Source of the DNA: Proteiniphilum acetatigenes DSM 18083
GTDB taxonomy: Bacteria; Bacteroidota; Bacteroidia; Bacteroidales; Dysgonomonadaceae
Direction: 5' to 3'
DNA: 64,000 nt
Assembly (NCBI RefSeq): GCF_000380985.1
Contig: NZ_KB905693.1
Span: 368,770-432,769, forward strand
Below are positions 8,115-18,787 of the stretch, piece after piece (position 1 is the first letter of the stretch; every line of letters begins with the position of its first letter). A model generated the notes under the pieces. The model did not search any database. It saw only the letters and a list, made by a program, of their open reading frames with translations, and had not been told where the DNA came from. The position numbers and the translations under genes are program-made.

Positions 8115-10502
8115 TCATTCACTTTTCACCACCTCTGCAGGATTTTGGGTGGAAGCCCGCCAGCTTTGCCACGATACCGAAGCGACTGATATCAGCAACA
8201 CGGCAATGCCTGCCAGAGCGAATATCCACCAGTCGAGTGTGGTTTTATGGGCGAAGTCGGTCAGCCATTGCTGCATGACCCACCAGGCGAGGGGTGAAGC
8301 GATGACAAAGGCGAAGAGGATGCGGTAGATAAAATTCATATTCAGCATCCGGATGATCTGTCCGGGCTGTGCTCCGTTTACTTTGCGGATGGCGATCTCT
8401 TTCCGCCGCCGTTTGACGATAAACGCCATAAAGATGATCAATCCCAGGTTGGCAATGATTAGGCATAACAATGAAAACAGGTTGACAAGCCTTCCGGCGT
8501 TGAACTCATTCCGGTAGACTTTTCCATAGACGTCCTGTAAAAAACTGTAATTGGCAGGGTAATCAGGGTTGACCGTGTTCCATACTTCGTTGAATATCTT
8601 CACGCCCTCTTCCTGTTTGCCCGGCCCGAATTTCAGCATAAAACAATGCCGGAACATCTGCCGCTGCATGATCAGCATTGGGATGGATTCTTCGTAGATA
8701 TTGATATAGGTAAAGTCATCGGTCACGCCGCAGATTGTTCCTTTATTTACATAGTCGAGAGAACCATGAGTGATTTGTATATTTTTCCCGATCGCTTCTT
8801 CCGGAGAGTTGAATCCCAGCACGCTGAGCGCTTTACGGTTGAGCATATATTGTTCCGTTAAATCAATTGGGATTTCTTTGCCTGCAAGATAATTCATCAA
8901 AATGTCGGATTCTTCCTTGTAAGTCATTTTATAGGGATCAAATACCTTCCCTGCAATGAATTTGATATCAAAAAACGAAAAAAAGTCTTCTCCAACCAGG
9001 AGAATGGGTAAGAACTGGGATTCGCTTTTACCCTCCACAGTGAGGTTTATACCATCCCGAATAGCAGTGCCGGGCAACTGAAATGCGGTAGTAGCCTCTT
9101 CTATCTCCGGATGTTTCAGCAGCTCCGTTTTCAATAGTTCATAGCGCTCTTTTACGTCATCGGGTTGCTCCTCCATTACAAGAATATTCTCTGTTTTACC
9201 GCCAACTTGCGTTGTTTTTATCAGGTCGAGTTGTCTTGATATACCGAATGAGATGATCACGATAAATATCACAATCGCGTATTGCATTACAAGCATATAC
9301 CGGATATTGGCGAATGAGAAACGGGTAGGGCTGAGGCTGTCCCGCGTACTGATAAACATGGTAGAGGAAATACTTGCCAGTGCGGGTATAAAGGAAACAA
9401 AAAGGGTAATCCCCCAAAAACAGAGGGTCAACCATATTGTCCCATGGGAGAATAAGTTGACTGTTGCAAAATGAAGGGTGGGAGCCAGATAGTAAGCAGC
9501 TATTCCTCCGAACAGGATGGAAAGCAGGCCGACCAGAAAGGCCGGTATAGCTTCATTATAGAGGATGGTGGAAGCATCGGCACCATTTAGCCTCAATAGC
9601 TGGTAATACCTTTTATTGTAGGAAAACAGGAGGCTATGATTCAGCCATAAATTGAATAATACCACCACTAACAACAAGATATTGGCTCCTGTAATCAGAT
9701 AGATGTAATAGATATTTCCGTTATGCTCCATTTCCCGTTGTGCACGGCTATGGAGATGGATATCTGTCAGCGGCATCAGGTGAGCTGTCACTTTCTCCGT
9801 TAAATTTTCAAATGCATCATAATGGGCTTCAACCTGTTTTTTCACCTGGGGGATGCCATCCTTATCATTCAGTAAAAGATAGACATAGGTCCATTCGGGT
9901 ACATCGTGCCGTCGGTGAAAGAGCAGGTCGGTATGGAAGTGGGAGTTTTCGGGGAAATCATCAAAAACGCCGCTCACAAAATAAGTCTTTGAATCCATTC
10001 GCCGCCCTTCCAGGGAGAGTTCTTTCCCCAAAGGGCTCTCGTTACCGAATAGTTCCTGTGCCAGGGAATGGCTGACGAGGATACTCTCCGGTGATTTCAG
10101 TACGGTCGACGGATCACCCGCAGCAAGCGAGTAGCTGAATACCTCGAAGAAATTGGGGGAGACTGCATAGAAGTCGTTCATGATGCGCCGTTCTCCCGCA
10201 TAGGTCAATACAGCTGTGTTGACTTTGGAGATGGATACAAATTGCTCGATCTCTGCAATTTTTTCCAGTTCCGATTCCACATTTTGCAGATAGAGGCGTC
10301 CGTCCAGAGGTTCATCGTCATATTGTATCGATAACCGCACCATATGGTCGGCATTCTCATTGAAACGGTCGTAGCTCAACTCCTTCCGGATGTATTGATA
10401 CGACAAGAGCAGACAGGCGAAGATCACCGACAAACCCAACAAATTGACAATACGCAGGGAGCTGCTTTTCACAAGACGACGAAAAATAACGGTTATATTC
10501 AT
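8115..10502 (-). CDS. FtsX/MacB-type ABC transporter permease (last gene of the export operon)
   Basis: 795 residues with the duplicated layout typical of Bacteroidota. One N-terminal membrane helix (residues about 17-37) is followed by a periplasmic MacB-type core (about 40-245) and three helices (about 265-400). A fourth helix near 405-425 precedes a second periplasmic domain, and three helices lie after about 670. The FtsX signature RRRKEIAIRKVNGA lies before the penultimate helix, and the C-terminus ends SWRASTQNPAEVVKSE. It has no ATPase domain and must use the separate ATPase at 13163-13837. Such mechanotransmission permeases move substrates from the periplasm with HlyD and TolC partners. 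The substrate is unknown. It is a paralogue of the three permeases upstream. Confidence 0.88.
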   Translation of the reverse strand: MNITVIFRRLVKSSSLRIVNLLGLSVIFACLLLSYQYIRKELSYDRFNENADHMVRLSIQYDDEPLDGRLYLQNVESELEKIAEIEQFVSISKVNTAVLTYAGERRIMNDFYAVSPNFFEVFSYSLAAGDPSTVLKSPESILVSHSLAQELFGNESPLGKELSLEGRRMDSKTYFVSGVFDDFPENSHFHTDLLFHRRHDVPEWTYVYLLLNDKDGIPQVKKQVEAHYDAFENLTEKVTAHLMPLTDIHLHSRAQREMEHNGNIYYIYLITGANILLLVVVLFNLWLNHSLLFSYNKRYYQLLRLNGADASTILYNEAIPAFLVGLLSILFGGIAAYYLAPTLHFATVNLFSHGTIWLTLCFWGITLFVSFIPALASISSTMFISTRDSLSPTRFSFANIRYMLVMQYAIVIFIVIISFGISRQLDLIKTTQVGGKTENILVMEEQPDDVKERYELLKTELLKHPEIEEATTAFQLPGTAIRDGINLTVEGKSESQFLPILLVGEDFFSFFDIKFIAGKVFDPYKMTYKEESDILMNYLAGKEIPIDLTEQYMLNRKALSVLGFNSPEEAIGKNIQITHGSLDYVNKGTICGVTDDFTYINIYEESIPMLIMQRQMFRHCFMLKFGPGKQEEGVKIFNEVWNTVNPDYPANYSFLQDVYGKVYRNEFNAGRLVNLFSLLCLIIANLGLIIFMAFIVKRRRKEIAIRKVNGAQPGQIIRMLNMNFIYRILFAFVIASPLAWWVMQQWLTDFAHKTTLDWWIFALAGIAVLLISVASVSWQSWRASTQNPAEVVKSE

Positions 10503-10515
10503 TTTATATATTTCA

Positions 10516-10740
10516 GATTTGGGATGTAGGATGTAGGATGTAGGATTTGGGATGTTGGAATTATATCAGGCTGATAAATTGGTAATTAGTGATTGGTAAT
10601 TATTGATTAAAATCACCCTTTTACTCTCCCGGTCTCCCCATCTCCCCATCTCCCCATTCTCCCATTCTCCCATTCTCCCATTCTCCCACCTTCCTACATT
10701 ATTCTTATTGGCATATTAGCATATTGAACTATTGGCACAT
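10516..10740. repeat. Cluster of low-complexity intergenic repeats
   Basis: Three repeat types occur side by side: tandem GGATGTA units (10516-10558), an aattggtaatta type (10577-10610), and tandem tctccccat/tctcccat units (10630-10690). The spacer lies between two permease genes. No gene is present. Confidence 0.75.
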
Positions 10741-10744
10741 TAAA

Positions 10745-13069
10745 TTACTCTCCTTTCAACGAATCCACCGGGTTGGCCCGTGCCGCTTTCCAGGTCATAT
10801 AACTTACCGAAATCAAAGTGAGAAGAAGTACTGCCAATCCGGCGACAGCAAATACCCACCATGAAAGTCCGATTTTGTAGGGAAAGTTCTCGAACCATTT
10901 TGTCATGGCGTAGTACGCGGCAGGGCAGGCGACCACAAACGCGATAGCGACTCTTTTCAGCGAGTCTTTGTTAAGCAGGAACAGCACCTCTTTTTCCGTA
11001 GCGCCATTAATCTTCCGCAGGGCGATCTCTTTCTCCTTCTGACGGATCAGGTAGAGCGACATGGCAAACACGCCCATCACCATAATGACAATGGTGAGTA
11101 TCGTAAAGGCGCTCATAATGGATGATGTTTTCCGGACGCTTTCGTAATTCTGTTGAATCCCGTCATCCACAAACCGGGCTTCGAACAGTTCTCCTCTGGT
11201 GTATTGGGTATATTCTTTTTCAATGCGTTTTGCCGTACCGTAATAATCGGTTCCCGGCATCATTTTCACAATAATATTCCATGGTTCTTCATTGCTTCTT
11301 CGCCAACGCATGCGTAACATGTTGTACTCCCGCTCCAAGGTGCGTATCTTGAAATCGTTGAAAATACCCGCGATCTGCGCTTTATCCTCTCCGCCCCAAA
11401 CGCGGAATGTTTGTGTTGCCGGATCCGCATGTACCGCTTTGTATGCCTTATCGCTCAACCACCAGGTCTCTTTCGTAGACGGAATACCGGTCGGTTCAAT
11501 TGTGATGCCGTATATTTGAAAGAATGCCGAATCCACATAAAATTCCTGAAAACTGAACTGCTCACCGTCTTGCTCATAAGAATTGTTATTGCCGCCACCG
11601 AGGGGCGTCCCACATGAAAAGGAGACCAGGTCCACGCCCGGAATTCCCAGAAGTTTTGCTTTAAACCCGTCTATCTGCGTTGTATCTAACCCGGTGTTGT
11701 CTATTTCCAGAATCCCCTCGCGGTTGTATCCTATATCGTAATTGATCAGGAAATCGGACTGCCGCTGGATAAAAATGGCGCATATAAGTAATGCAATTGC
11801 CACTGTATATTGGAATATGATCAATACTTTGGAATAGGACGATTTCACTTTCCGGGAGAAAGTCCCTTTCACCACTTCCAGCGGGTTGAAGTTGGAGATG
11901 ATGAGTGCCGGGATAATCCCTGCGACGAACGAAATGATCAATACGAAGAGGATAGATGTTCCGATCATGGCGGGTGTAAACTGATGCGCCAGATCAAGCG
12001 TTGTGTCCAGTACGTTGTTAAAGAACGGTTCGGCAAGAAATGCCAGCAGTAGCCCGGCAAGGAAAGTAACGGCGGTTATCAGCAGCGACTCGGTAAGGAG
12101 TTGGGAAACCAGTCTGGATTTGCTGCTTCCCAGCAGCTTTTTGATGGCCGACTCTTTACCGCGGAATCCTGCCTGCGCTACCGTGAGGTTGATATAATTC
12201 AACAGGGCGATCACCAATATCAGGATAGCGATTGCCATATAGACCGTAATGGCGGTTCTGCTGTTGTGTTTTAAAACCCCATAACCTGAATAGGTAAGCG
12301 TAAAATAGGCATCCTTCAGGGGAATGATATTTACCGATTTCCCAAATCCTCTTTTGTAAAACCAAAAATTCTCCTTGAACAAATCGAGCAACGCGGGTGA
12401 TTTCGATGTAAAATCCGCACCTTTTTTTTCGAGAAAAAAGGCGGTAAAGCCGAAGTTGTTATTTGTTTCGAGTATATAATCGCCCCAGTATTGGGTGATG
12501 GAATTGTAGTTAACGAGTATTTCCGCATCGGGAATAATGGTGTTTTCCGGCATATTTCCCATTATTCCCGTGATGGTATGTTCGTTGTTATCGATAAAGA
12601 GGCTTTTGCCGACGGGATCCTCATCCCCAAAATATTGGGAGGCAAAGCTGCGGGTAACGACCACGCTTTTACGTGCTTCCAACACCCGTGCCGGGTCGCC
12701 TTCGAGGACTTTAAAGGAAAAGACATGGAAGAATGTAGAGTCGGCAAATAAAGCCTTTACTTTTACCTTGTCGAGTCCCTTTTTTCCGAGCGCCACTTCG
12801 CGGGAAAGTACCCGGGCAAACGATTCCACTTCGGGACAATTGTCCTTCACAAACTGCGGTACGGGATTTCCCAGCATCGACTCGGTGCCGTTCGCAATCA
12901 GGAAAATACGGTCTTTATTTTCCTGGAAATCGTCCACCGAGAGTTGCTGCCTGACATATAGTCCCAGAATAATGACGAACATCAGCGAGATGGAAAACCC
13001 GACGACAGAAACAAACGTGTAGAGCTTGTTGCGCGAAAGGAATTTCAGATAGGTCTTTAAGTTGAGCAT
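10745..13069 (-). CDS. FtsX/MacB-type ABC transporter permease
   Basis: 774 residues from the ATG at 13069 (MLNLKTYLKFLSRNKLYTFV). A start 33 bases upstream is possible, but those extra residues translate the attgataatgg repeat, so the inner start is preferred. The layout is helix, periplasmic core, three helices (ILILVIALLNYINLTVAQAG onward), helix, second periplasmic domain, three helices. The signature is KEKEIALRKINGATEKEV and the end is WKAARANPVDSLKGE. It is probably translated from the operon mRNA with the ATPase gene 93 bases upstream. The substrate is unknown. Confidence 0.88.
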   Translation of the reverse strand: MLNLKTYLKFLSRNKLYTFVSVVGFSISLMFVIILGLYVRQQLSVDDFQENKDRIFLIANGTESMLGNPVPQFVKDNCPEVESFARVLSREVALGKKGLDKVKVKALFADSTFFHVFSFKVLEGDPARVLEARKSVVVTRSFASQYFGDEDPVGKSLFIDNNEHTITGIMGNMPENTIIPDAEILVNYNSITQYWGDYILETNNNFGFTAFFLEKKGADFTSKSPALLDLFKENFWFYKRGFGKSVNIIPLKDAYFTLTYSGYGVLKHNSRTAITVYMAIAILILVIALLNYINLTVAQAGFRGKESAIKKLLGSSKSRLVSQLLTESLLITAVTFLAGLLLAFLAEPFFNNVLDTTLDLAHQFTPAMIGTSILFVLIISFVAGIIPALIISNFNPLEVVKGTFSRKVKSSYSKVLIIFQYTVAIALLICAIFIQRQSDFLINYDIGYNREGILEIDNTGLDTTQIDGFKAKLLGIPGVDLVSFSCGTPLGGGNNNSYEQDGEQFSFQEFYVDSAFFQIYGITIEPTGIPSTKETWWLSDKAYKAVHADPATQTFRVWGGEDKAQIAGIFNDFKIRTLEREYNMLRMRWRRSNEEPWNIIVKMMPGTDYYGTAKRIEKEYTQYTRGELFEARFVDDGIQQNYESVRKTSSIMSAFTILTIVIMVMGVFAMSLYLIRQKEKEIALRKINGATEKEVLFLLNKDSLKRVAIAFVVACPAAYYAMTKWFENFPYKIGLSWWVFAVAGLAVLLLTLISVSYMTWKAARANPVDSLKGE

Positions 13070-13110
13070 ATTAATTGATAATTGATAATGGACAATTGAC
13101 AATGGATAAA
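13070..13110. repeat. attgataatggacaattgacaatgg tract
   Basis: A short degenerate tandem directly in front of the permease start. The same unit occurs at 30160-30200 and 35462-35500. Confidence 0.6.
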
Positions 13111-13162
13111 GACTTTCACTCGTGCAAGGAAGTTCTTGCTGAATGCCGACGGCCGATTACTA

Positions 13163-13837
13163 TTACATCTGTACCTCGGTGACGATCTGTCCGTCGAACA
13201 GGTTGACGATGCGGTGCGCGAACGAGGCATCGTGTTGCGAGTGGGTTACCATCACGATGGTGGTTCCTTCCCTGTTCAATTCGGTAAGCAGGTCCATCAC
13301 ATCCTTCCCGTTCTTGGAATCCAGGTTCCCGGTCGGCTCGTCGGCAAGGATCAGTTTGGGGTTGGCGATCACGGCACGGGCAATGGCTACGCGCTGCTGC
13401 TGTCCACCCGAAAGTTGATTCGGAAAATGTCCCGCACGGTGGCTGATGTTCATGCGGCGAAGCACTTCTTCTACCCGTCTCTTGCGTTCCGACGGCTTTA
13501 CTTTGAGGTAGGTGAGCGGCAGTTCCACGTTTTCATATACTGTCATTTCCTCGATCAGGTTGAAGCTCTGGAACACGAAGCCGATTTTTCCCTTGCGCGT
13601 CTGCGTGCGTTCTTTTTCCTTCAGGTGGCCGACCTCTTTGCTATCGAGGTAATATTCACCCGACGTAGGGTTGTCCAGTAGCCCGAGGATATTCAGCAGG
13701 GTCGATTTACCACACCCCGACGGCCCCATAACTGCCACAAATTCGCCCTCTTTCACCTCCATTGAAATGTTATTCAACGCGATGGTTTCCACTTCTTCCG
13801 TACGGAATACTTTTTTTAATTCATTAATCTTAATCAT
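13163..13837 (-). CDS. ABC transporter ATP-binding protein of the MacB/LolD class
   Basis: 224 residues, one nucleotide-binding domain. Walker A GPSGCGKST is at 38-46, the Q-loop Gln at 90, the signature LSGGQ at 142-146, Walker B LILADEP at 162-168 and the switch His at 199. The sequence FQSFNLIEEMTVYENVELPL is typical of the LolD/MacB branch. It is the only ATPase in an operon with four large permeases, so it probably energises all of them or several alternative pairs. Confidence 0.95.
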   Translation of the reverse strand: MIKINELKKVFRTEEVETIALNNISMEVKEGEFVAVMGPSGCGKSTLLNILGLLDNPTSGEYYLDSKEVGHLKEKERTQTRKGKIGFVFQSFNLIEEMTVYENVELPLTYLKVKPSERKRRVEEVLRRMNISHRAGHFPNQLSGGQQQRVAIARAVIANPKLILADEPTGNLDSKNGKDVMDLLTELNREGTTIVMVTHSQHDASFAHRIVNLFDGQIVTEVQM

Positions 13838-13995
13838 AATTGTAAATTTATTTATTTTAGTTGAAAATTAGTATGTTTGAATTCTGAAGTTGAAAAGTGA
13901 AGAAGTGGGAAAATGATAGGGCGATGCGGTAAAAGGTAGAGTAGAAAAACCTAAATCCCGAATCAAAATCCCACTTTCTTGTACTACTATTCCAT

Positions 13996-16374
13996 TCATT
14001 CCTTCTTCAGAGAATCCACAGGGTTCTGATGGGCCGCTTTCATGCAGTTGATCACGACGGCCACCTCAATTATTATCAGCAACAGCAATCCGCAAATCAG
14101 GTATTCCCCAAATGCAAATCCCCACTTTTCACTGAAATTGTCCATCCATCCGGCACTCACAAAATGAGAGACAATACAACCCACACCTACTGCCGGAAGA
14201 GCAATATAGAGAATGTTTGTTGCGAACAGTTTCAAAATATCGAAAAGTGTGGCTCCGTTTATTTTCCGTATAGCTATTTCAGCAGTACGGTACGACATTT
14301 CGTTATTGACATATCCTATCAGGCCGATCAGCGAAATCAGTAAAGTAATCAGTGCGCCTATCAGGATGGTATTCCTGAACAGCCGATCCTTATCGTAACT
14401 CCTTACAACACTATCGGCATAGGGAACAAATGATATATCCCTTTCAGGGAGTAGTTGTCTGATGGTTTCGTTGATCGCGGCCATTCCCTCAGTATCCATC
14501 TTTTTGAGTTTGACCAACAAGAAATCCTGAAAATAATGAAGAATATCCCGACGATGAGCCGAGAAGTGCAATACTGCCGGCCGGGTATCCTGATTCCCGA
14601 AAGAGCTGATACGGATATTGGGTATTACGCCCACAATATGCGACAAGCCCCGGTTATTCCGTTCCGTGATGCTCACCTCTTTTCCGATCACATCCTCCCA
14701 GCCAACCATTGTTTTCATCCTGTCCCTGAAAACTTCAGTGACCACGGCACTTCGTACGTCGTCGCTTTCACTAAAATTTTTCCCGGCGAGGAGCGGAATA
14801 TTCATCAGAGGCAGAAAATTCTCATCGGCATAATACATGTCGGCGATATTGAACAGTTCCTGCTCGTTTCCCTCTACGAATACATTGTTTCCCGACATGT
14901 AATAAAGCGGCAATGTGGTGGCGAACGAGATCATTTCCACTTCGGGGAGATTTTCCAATTCGATACCCAATGTTTGTTTGCGGGTGCTATCCACGCCGGA
15001 GAGGGTGATGTAAGCCACATTGCTGTAGTCATAACCGGGATGGTCGTTCACCATAAAATGGTACTGCTTGCTCACCACGCCTGTCAGTGTGAGCAAAAAT
15101 GCCGCCGCTCCGAACTGCACAAAAAGGAGCATCAGTTTCCAGTGCTGTTTCAATCGCTTGTTGTTGCGGAAAACAGTAGCTAATGGGATACGTTGTAGCG
15201 TTGCGGCAGGCATCACTACCGAGACAATAAATAGGACGACAAGAGTGACCGACAACAAAAAGAGTGCTTTCGTTGAGAATAGGGAGAGGAGGGAAGCCCC
15301 CAGAATTTCTTCCACTGTATTCCTGAACGAAAAAAGCAGCAACCCGGCCAACAGCAACGCCAGTAGGAAATGAAGCAACGTCTCGGTGGCAATAAGCTTG
15401 GTGATATGCCATCTCGTTGCTCCATAGCATTTATTCACTGCGACTTCCTTGCTGCGTTGCACCAAGGCGGTAATGACAATCAGCAGGTAGTTCAATACCG
15501 TAGTCAGTAGGAGGGAAAAGGCGATAATACTCAACACTAAAGTGCTGTTTTTTACTGTTTTTGAGCCGCTGTGCAAGGTAGTTAAAGGAGCCAAAGTGTA
15601 CGAAAGTTCTACCCCTGAACTACGCATCTCTTCCAGCGGTTGATTCTTCTCCTGCATTTGCCGTATAGCCGGCGCCAGGCTCTCCGGGGTGATGCCCGGA
15701 GCCAGTTTCACGAATCCCTGATAACGGTCGTTCCCTGTCCAGTTGTTACTCCCGTCCCACATGAACTGGGAGATGGATGCCATAGAAATGATCACGTCGT
15801 ACCGATTATGACTGTTCTCGGGGATGTCCTCAAAAACCCCTCCGATGGTAATCTCTTTACCGGGATAGGATTCCGGGATAATTACCTTTCCCTCCACATC
15901 TCTTCCCATTTTTTTTGCCAATGAGTGAGAGATGAGGGCATACATGGAGCGGGAGAGGGTTTCTTTGGCATTTCCTGCAACCATGGGGCGAGGAAAAATG
16001 TCGAAGAAGTATTCATCCGCCATGATGATGTTACCTTTCACCCGATTCTTCTCTTGTGTATAAAACACACCGTCGTACTCCAGCCCGGTAAAACGGGTGG
16101 CGCTTTCCACTCCCGGCACTTCCGCTTTCATTCCCGGAGCAATGGCGCCGCTCACATTCCCATAGTCTTTGGGTTCGTCATTGCGTATTACCCGGCTTTC
16201 AATGCGATAAATACGGTCGTTCTCGGGATAGAAATCGTCATAATTGCGCTCGAAACTCACTTTGGAGAGGAGCACCAACCCAACAGCCAGCCCCATACCC
16301 AATGAAAGAATCTTGATCAGGTTGTTTTGTTTCTTGCGAAACAGGTTACGATATGCTAATTTCAGGTTGTTCAT
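13996..16374 (-). CDS. FtsX/MacB-type ABC transporter permease
   Basis: 792 residues. It begins MNNLKLAYRNLFRKKQNNLIKI and has the same two-half layout as its neighbours. Periplasmic domains lie at about 45-270 and 440-660. Helices include FSLLLTTVLNYLLIVITALV and, near the end, LLLLIIIEVAVVINCM. The FtsX signature is TAEIAIRKINGATLFDIL, and the end is MKAAHQNPVDSLKKE. It differs from the other three mainly at its C-terminus, where the usual WWVFALAG stretch is replaced by FGEYLICGLL. The ATPase gene starts 158 bases downstream of its stop. Confidence 0.88.
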   Translation of the reverse strand: MNNLKLAYRNLFRKKQNNLIKILSLGMGLAVGLVLLSKVSFERNYDDFYPENDRIYRIESRVIRNDEPKDYGNVSGAIAPGMKAEVPGVESATRFTGLEYDGVFYTQEKNRVKGNIIMADEYFFDIFPRPMVAGNAKETLSRSMYALISHSLAKKMGRDVEGKVIIPESYPGKEITIGGVFEDIPENSHNRYDVIISMASISQFMWDGSNNWTGNDRYQGFVKLAPGITPESLAPAIRQMQEKNQPLEEMRSSGVELSYTLAPLTTLHSGSKTVKNSTLVLSIIAFSLLLTTVLNYLLIVITALVQRSKEVAVNKCYGATRWHITKLIATETLLHFLLALLLAGLLLFSFRNTVEEILGASLLSLFSTKALFLLSVTLVVLFIVSVVMPAATLQRIPLATVFRNNKRLKQHWKLMLLFVQFGAAAFLLTLTGVVSKQYHFMVNDHPGYDYSNVAYITLSGVDSTRKQTLGIELENLPEVEMISFATTLPLYYMSGNNVFVEGNEQELFNIADMYYADENFLPLMNIPLLAGKNFSESDDVRSAVVTEVFRDRMKTMVGWEDVIGKEVSITERNNRGLSHIVGVIPNIRISSFGNQDTRPAVLHFSAHRRDILHYFQDFLLVKLKKMDTEGMAAINETIRQLLPERDISFVPYADSVVRSYDKDRLFRNTILIGALITLLISLIGLIGYVNNEMSYRTAEIAIRKINGATLFDILKLFATNILYIALPAVGVGCIVSHFVSAGWMDNFSEKWGFAFGEYLICGLLLLIIIEVAVVINCMKAAHQNPVDSLKKE

Positions 16375-16425
16375 ATTATTTTGTCTCTTAAAATCATCAG
16401 CTCATTATCAAATCATCCCATCAAT

Positions 16426-18774
16426 TTATTCCGTTTTCAATGAATCCACCGGATTGGCGGTTGCTGCACGCCAACTTTGCCAGCTTGCGGTAATAAGCGT
16501 AATCAATAAAACCGCCAGGCCTGCCAATGCAAATACCCACCAATAGATTGGTGTGCGGTAAGCAAAATTTTCAAGCCATTTAATCACCGCAAAACAGGCT
16601 ATAGGAATAGCGATGATAAGGCAGACAAAAAGTGTGATGATGTATGTCTTGTTCAGTAATACAAGTATTTCCCTGACGGATGAACCCAATACCTTCCGGA
16701 TACTGGTCTCTTTCCGGCGATATTCACTTTCGAAGATTACCAGGCCGAATACGCCCACCATAGAGATAATAATGGCAATCAGGCTGAACAATGTGATCAA
16801 TGAACTGAGTTTCCGCTCTTTTTCATACAATCGATTCAACACCACGTCGTAAAAACGCACATGGAACGGATAATCAGGATCGATGGAGCCCAGAGTCTCC
16901 TTCACATGCTGCAAAGCGGTACCGAAATTACTTCCGGCTTTCACCCTGACATAGGCATAATTGGCTGATGTACCCCAGTTTTGCTTTCCCCGGACATAAA
17001 AAGCCATCGGGGCCATTTCGGTACGGAAAGAAGCGAATTTTATGTCGGGAATAAACCCCACTATCTCCGCGCCGTCTATCTGGTTGTTCAATTCCAGGTC
17101 ATATTCCCTGCGGGCTTTCTCGTTGAATACATATACGCCATTTTCTGTATCCTTGTCGTTTTCCCTGAACCCCCTGCCTTCGACGACATCAATTCCCATC
17201 ACCTCGAGAAAGTCCGCATCAACCGGAAGACATTGGTATTGAATGTTCCTGCCGCGGTATTCACGTCCCCAGCCCATGTATTGCTCCGAACTCGACAGTA
17301 AAAACTGGGCGCAGGTAACACCGTCTATGCCCGAAAAGGAATTTAACTTGTCCGTAAAAACCTCACGGCTTTGGTTGATATTACTGTTTATATCGGTTAC
17401 AATGAGCGCGTCTTTGTCGTAACCTAAAGGAGAATTCTGCATGAACTGGTTTTGGAGGTACATGAAACCTGCAACCATCATCAATACCAGCGAAATGACA
17501 AACTGAAAGCCAATCAGCATATTTCTCAGTTTCCTGCCCTTGGGTGATAAGCCGAAACTACCTTTAAGTACCACTGCCGGTTGGAAAGAGGTGATATAAT
17601 AAGCCGGATAAAGCCCCGACAAAATGCCGGTAAGTATGGACAACACCGCCGTTAAACCGATCAGGGCGGGGTATGATTGTAATGTAATGTCCATATCGAC
17701 CATATCGGCAACAGGAGACCGGGAAACCAGAAAAACAAGCGCCAGTGACAACAAATAAGCCAATACGCTGATCAGGATAGCCTCTGCCAGCAATGATAAC
17801 CGCAATCCGGTCTCGGTGGCGCCCAATACCTTTTGCGTATTGATGCTTTTAATACGCATGGGAGTCTGCGCTACACTGAAATTAGTGAAGTTGACTGCCG
17901 CGATAATCACAATCACAAAAGCAATGGCAAAGAGTACCGCGATGGTTTGCCGGCTTGATTTTGGAGAATTGTCGTACAACACGTCGGTCGTATAATGCAA
18001 ATCGGGTAATTGTGTGAATTGAAGCGAAGCTTTGCTGAAATCAATGTTAATATCTTTCGGAAGGCTTTGTCTGAAATTAGCATTGAGCAGCGTGCTATCT
18101 GCAACGCCATGCGCATCAAGGCGGATATATACATTATAATTCCAGTTACCCCAATTATTTATATTCTCATTCTCAGGCATGGCAATGTATATGCAATTCT
18201 GTAAGGAAGAATTACGGGGGAAATCCCTGTACACACCGCCTATCGTGTAATCATTATTGCCGGATCGTTTCAATTGCTTGTCTAAAGCCGTTTCGTTGCC
18301 GAAAAGTTTCCGTGCCATACTTTCGGGTATCAGCACTTTATCCGGCTCATGCAAGACATCCTTTTTCCCTTCTAATATATCGAAATGAAAGACGTTTGTA
18401 AAAGAAGGGGAGATCAATGTACTCTTTTCCTTGTAGTATGAAACTACTCCGGCTTTATCAATACCGAAAAACAACTGTCCCCCAAAGAAAGGGTTGCTTA
18501 TTGCTCCGGCTTCGATATGCGGTGAAGATTTGAACAAAAGTTCGGCCAACGGACGGGATACGACGGCTTGTTTCGTTCCACCTTCATGGACGATATCCAC
18601 ACGGTAGATATGGTCGTAGTCTTTTATTCCTTTATCAAAATTGTAGTCGTAGCTGACCTGCATCATAATCACGATAAAGGAGGCAAAGGCAACCGATAAA
18701 CCCAGAATATTCAAGACACTTGCCGTTTTAAAACGGCGGAATGCATGTGTCAGACTTTTTACAATTTGTTTCAT
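16426..18774 (-). CDS. FtsX/MacB-type ABC transporter permease
   Basis: 782 residues, beginning MKQIVKSLTHAFRRFKTASV. Topology: helix at about 20-40, periplasmic core, three helices (FAIAFVIVIIAAVNFTNFSV onward), helix, second periplasmic domain, three helices. The signature is the slightly different EYRRKETSIRKVLGSSVREI, and the end is WRAATANPVDSLKTE. It is the first permease of the operon, 13 bases after the hlyD-like gene, so it is the most likely direct partner of that adaptor. Confidence 0.88.
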   Translation of the reverse strand: MKQIVKSLTHAFRRFKTASVLNILGLSVAFASFIVIMMQVSYDYNFDKGIKDYDHIYRVDIVHEGGTKQAVVSRPLAELLFKSSPHIEAGAISNPFFGGQLFFGIDKAGVVSYYKEKSTLISPSFTNVFHFDILEGKKDVLHEPDKVLIPESMARKLFGNETALDKQLKRSGNNDYTIGGVYRDFPRNSSLQNCIYIAMPENENINNWGNWNYNVYIRLDAHGVADSTLLNANFRQSLPKDINIDFSKASLQFTQLPDLHYTTDVLYDNSPKSSRQTIAVLFAIAFVIVIIAAVNFTNFSVAQTPMRIKSINTQKVLGATETGLRLSLLAEAILISVLAYLLSLALVFLVSRSPVADMVDMDITLQSYPALIGLTAVLSILTGILSGLYPAYYITSFQPAVVLKGSFGLSPKGRKLRNMLIGFQFVISLVLMMVAGFMYLQNQFMQNSPLGYDKDALIVTDINSNINQSREVFTDKLNSFSGIDGVTCAQFLLSSSEQYMGWGREYRGRNIQYQCLPVDADFLEVMGIDVVEGRGFRENDKDTENGVYVFNEKARREYDLELNNQIDGAEIVGFIPDIKFASFRTEMAPMAFYVRGKQNWGTSANYAYVRVKAGSNFGTALQHVKETLGSIDPDYPFHVRFYDVVLNRLYEKERKLSSLITLFSLIAIIISMVGVFGLVIFESEYRRKETSIRKVLGSSVREILVLLNKTYIITLFVCLIIAIPIACFAVIKWLENFAYRTPIYWWVFALAGLAVLLITLITASWQSWRAATANPVDSLKTE

Positions 18775-18787
18775 AATTATATATGTC

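Noticed and set aside
7994..8278. 94-codon plus-strand frame with a hydrophobic N-terminus
   Set aside because: The hydrophobic part comes from a T-rich spacer and the rest is antisense to the permease at 8115-10502.
14455..15183. 242-codon plus-strand frame inside the permease at 13996-16374
   Set aside because: His-rich, motif-free translation of the opposite strand of a well-supported permease gene.
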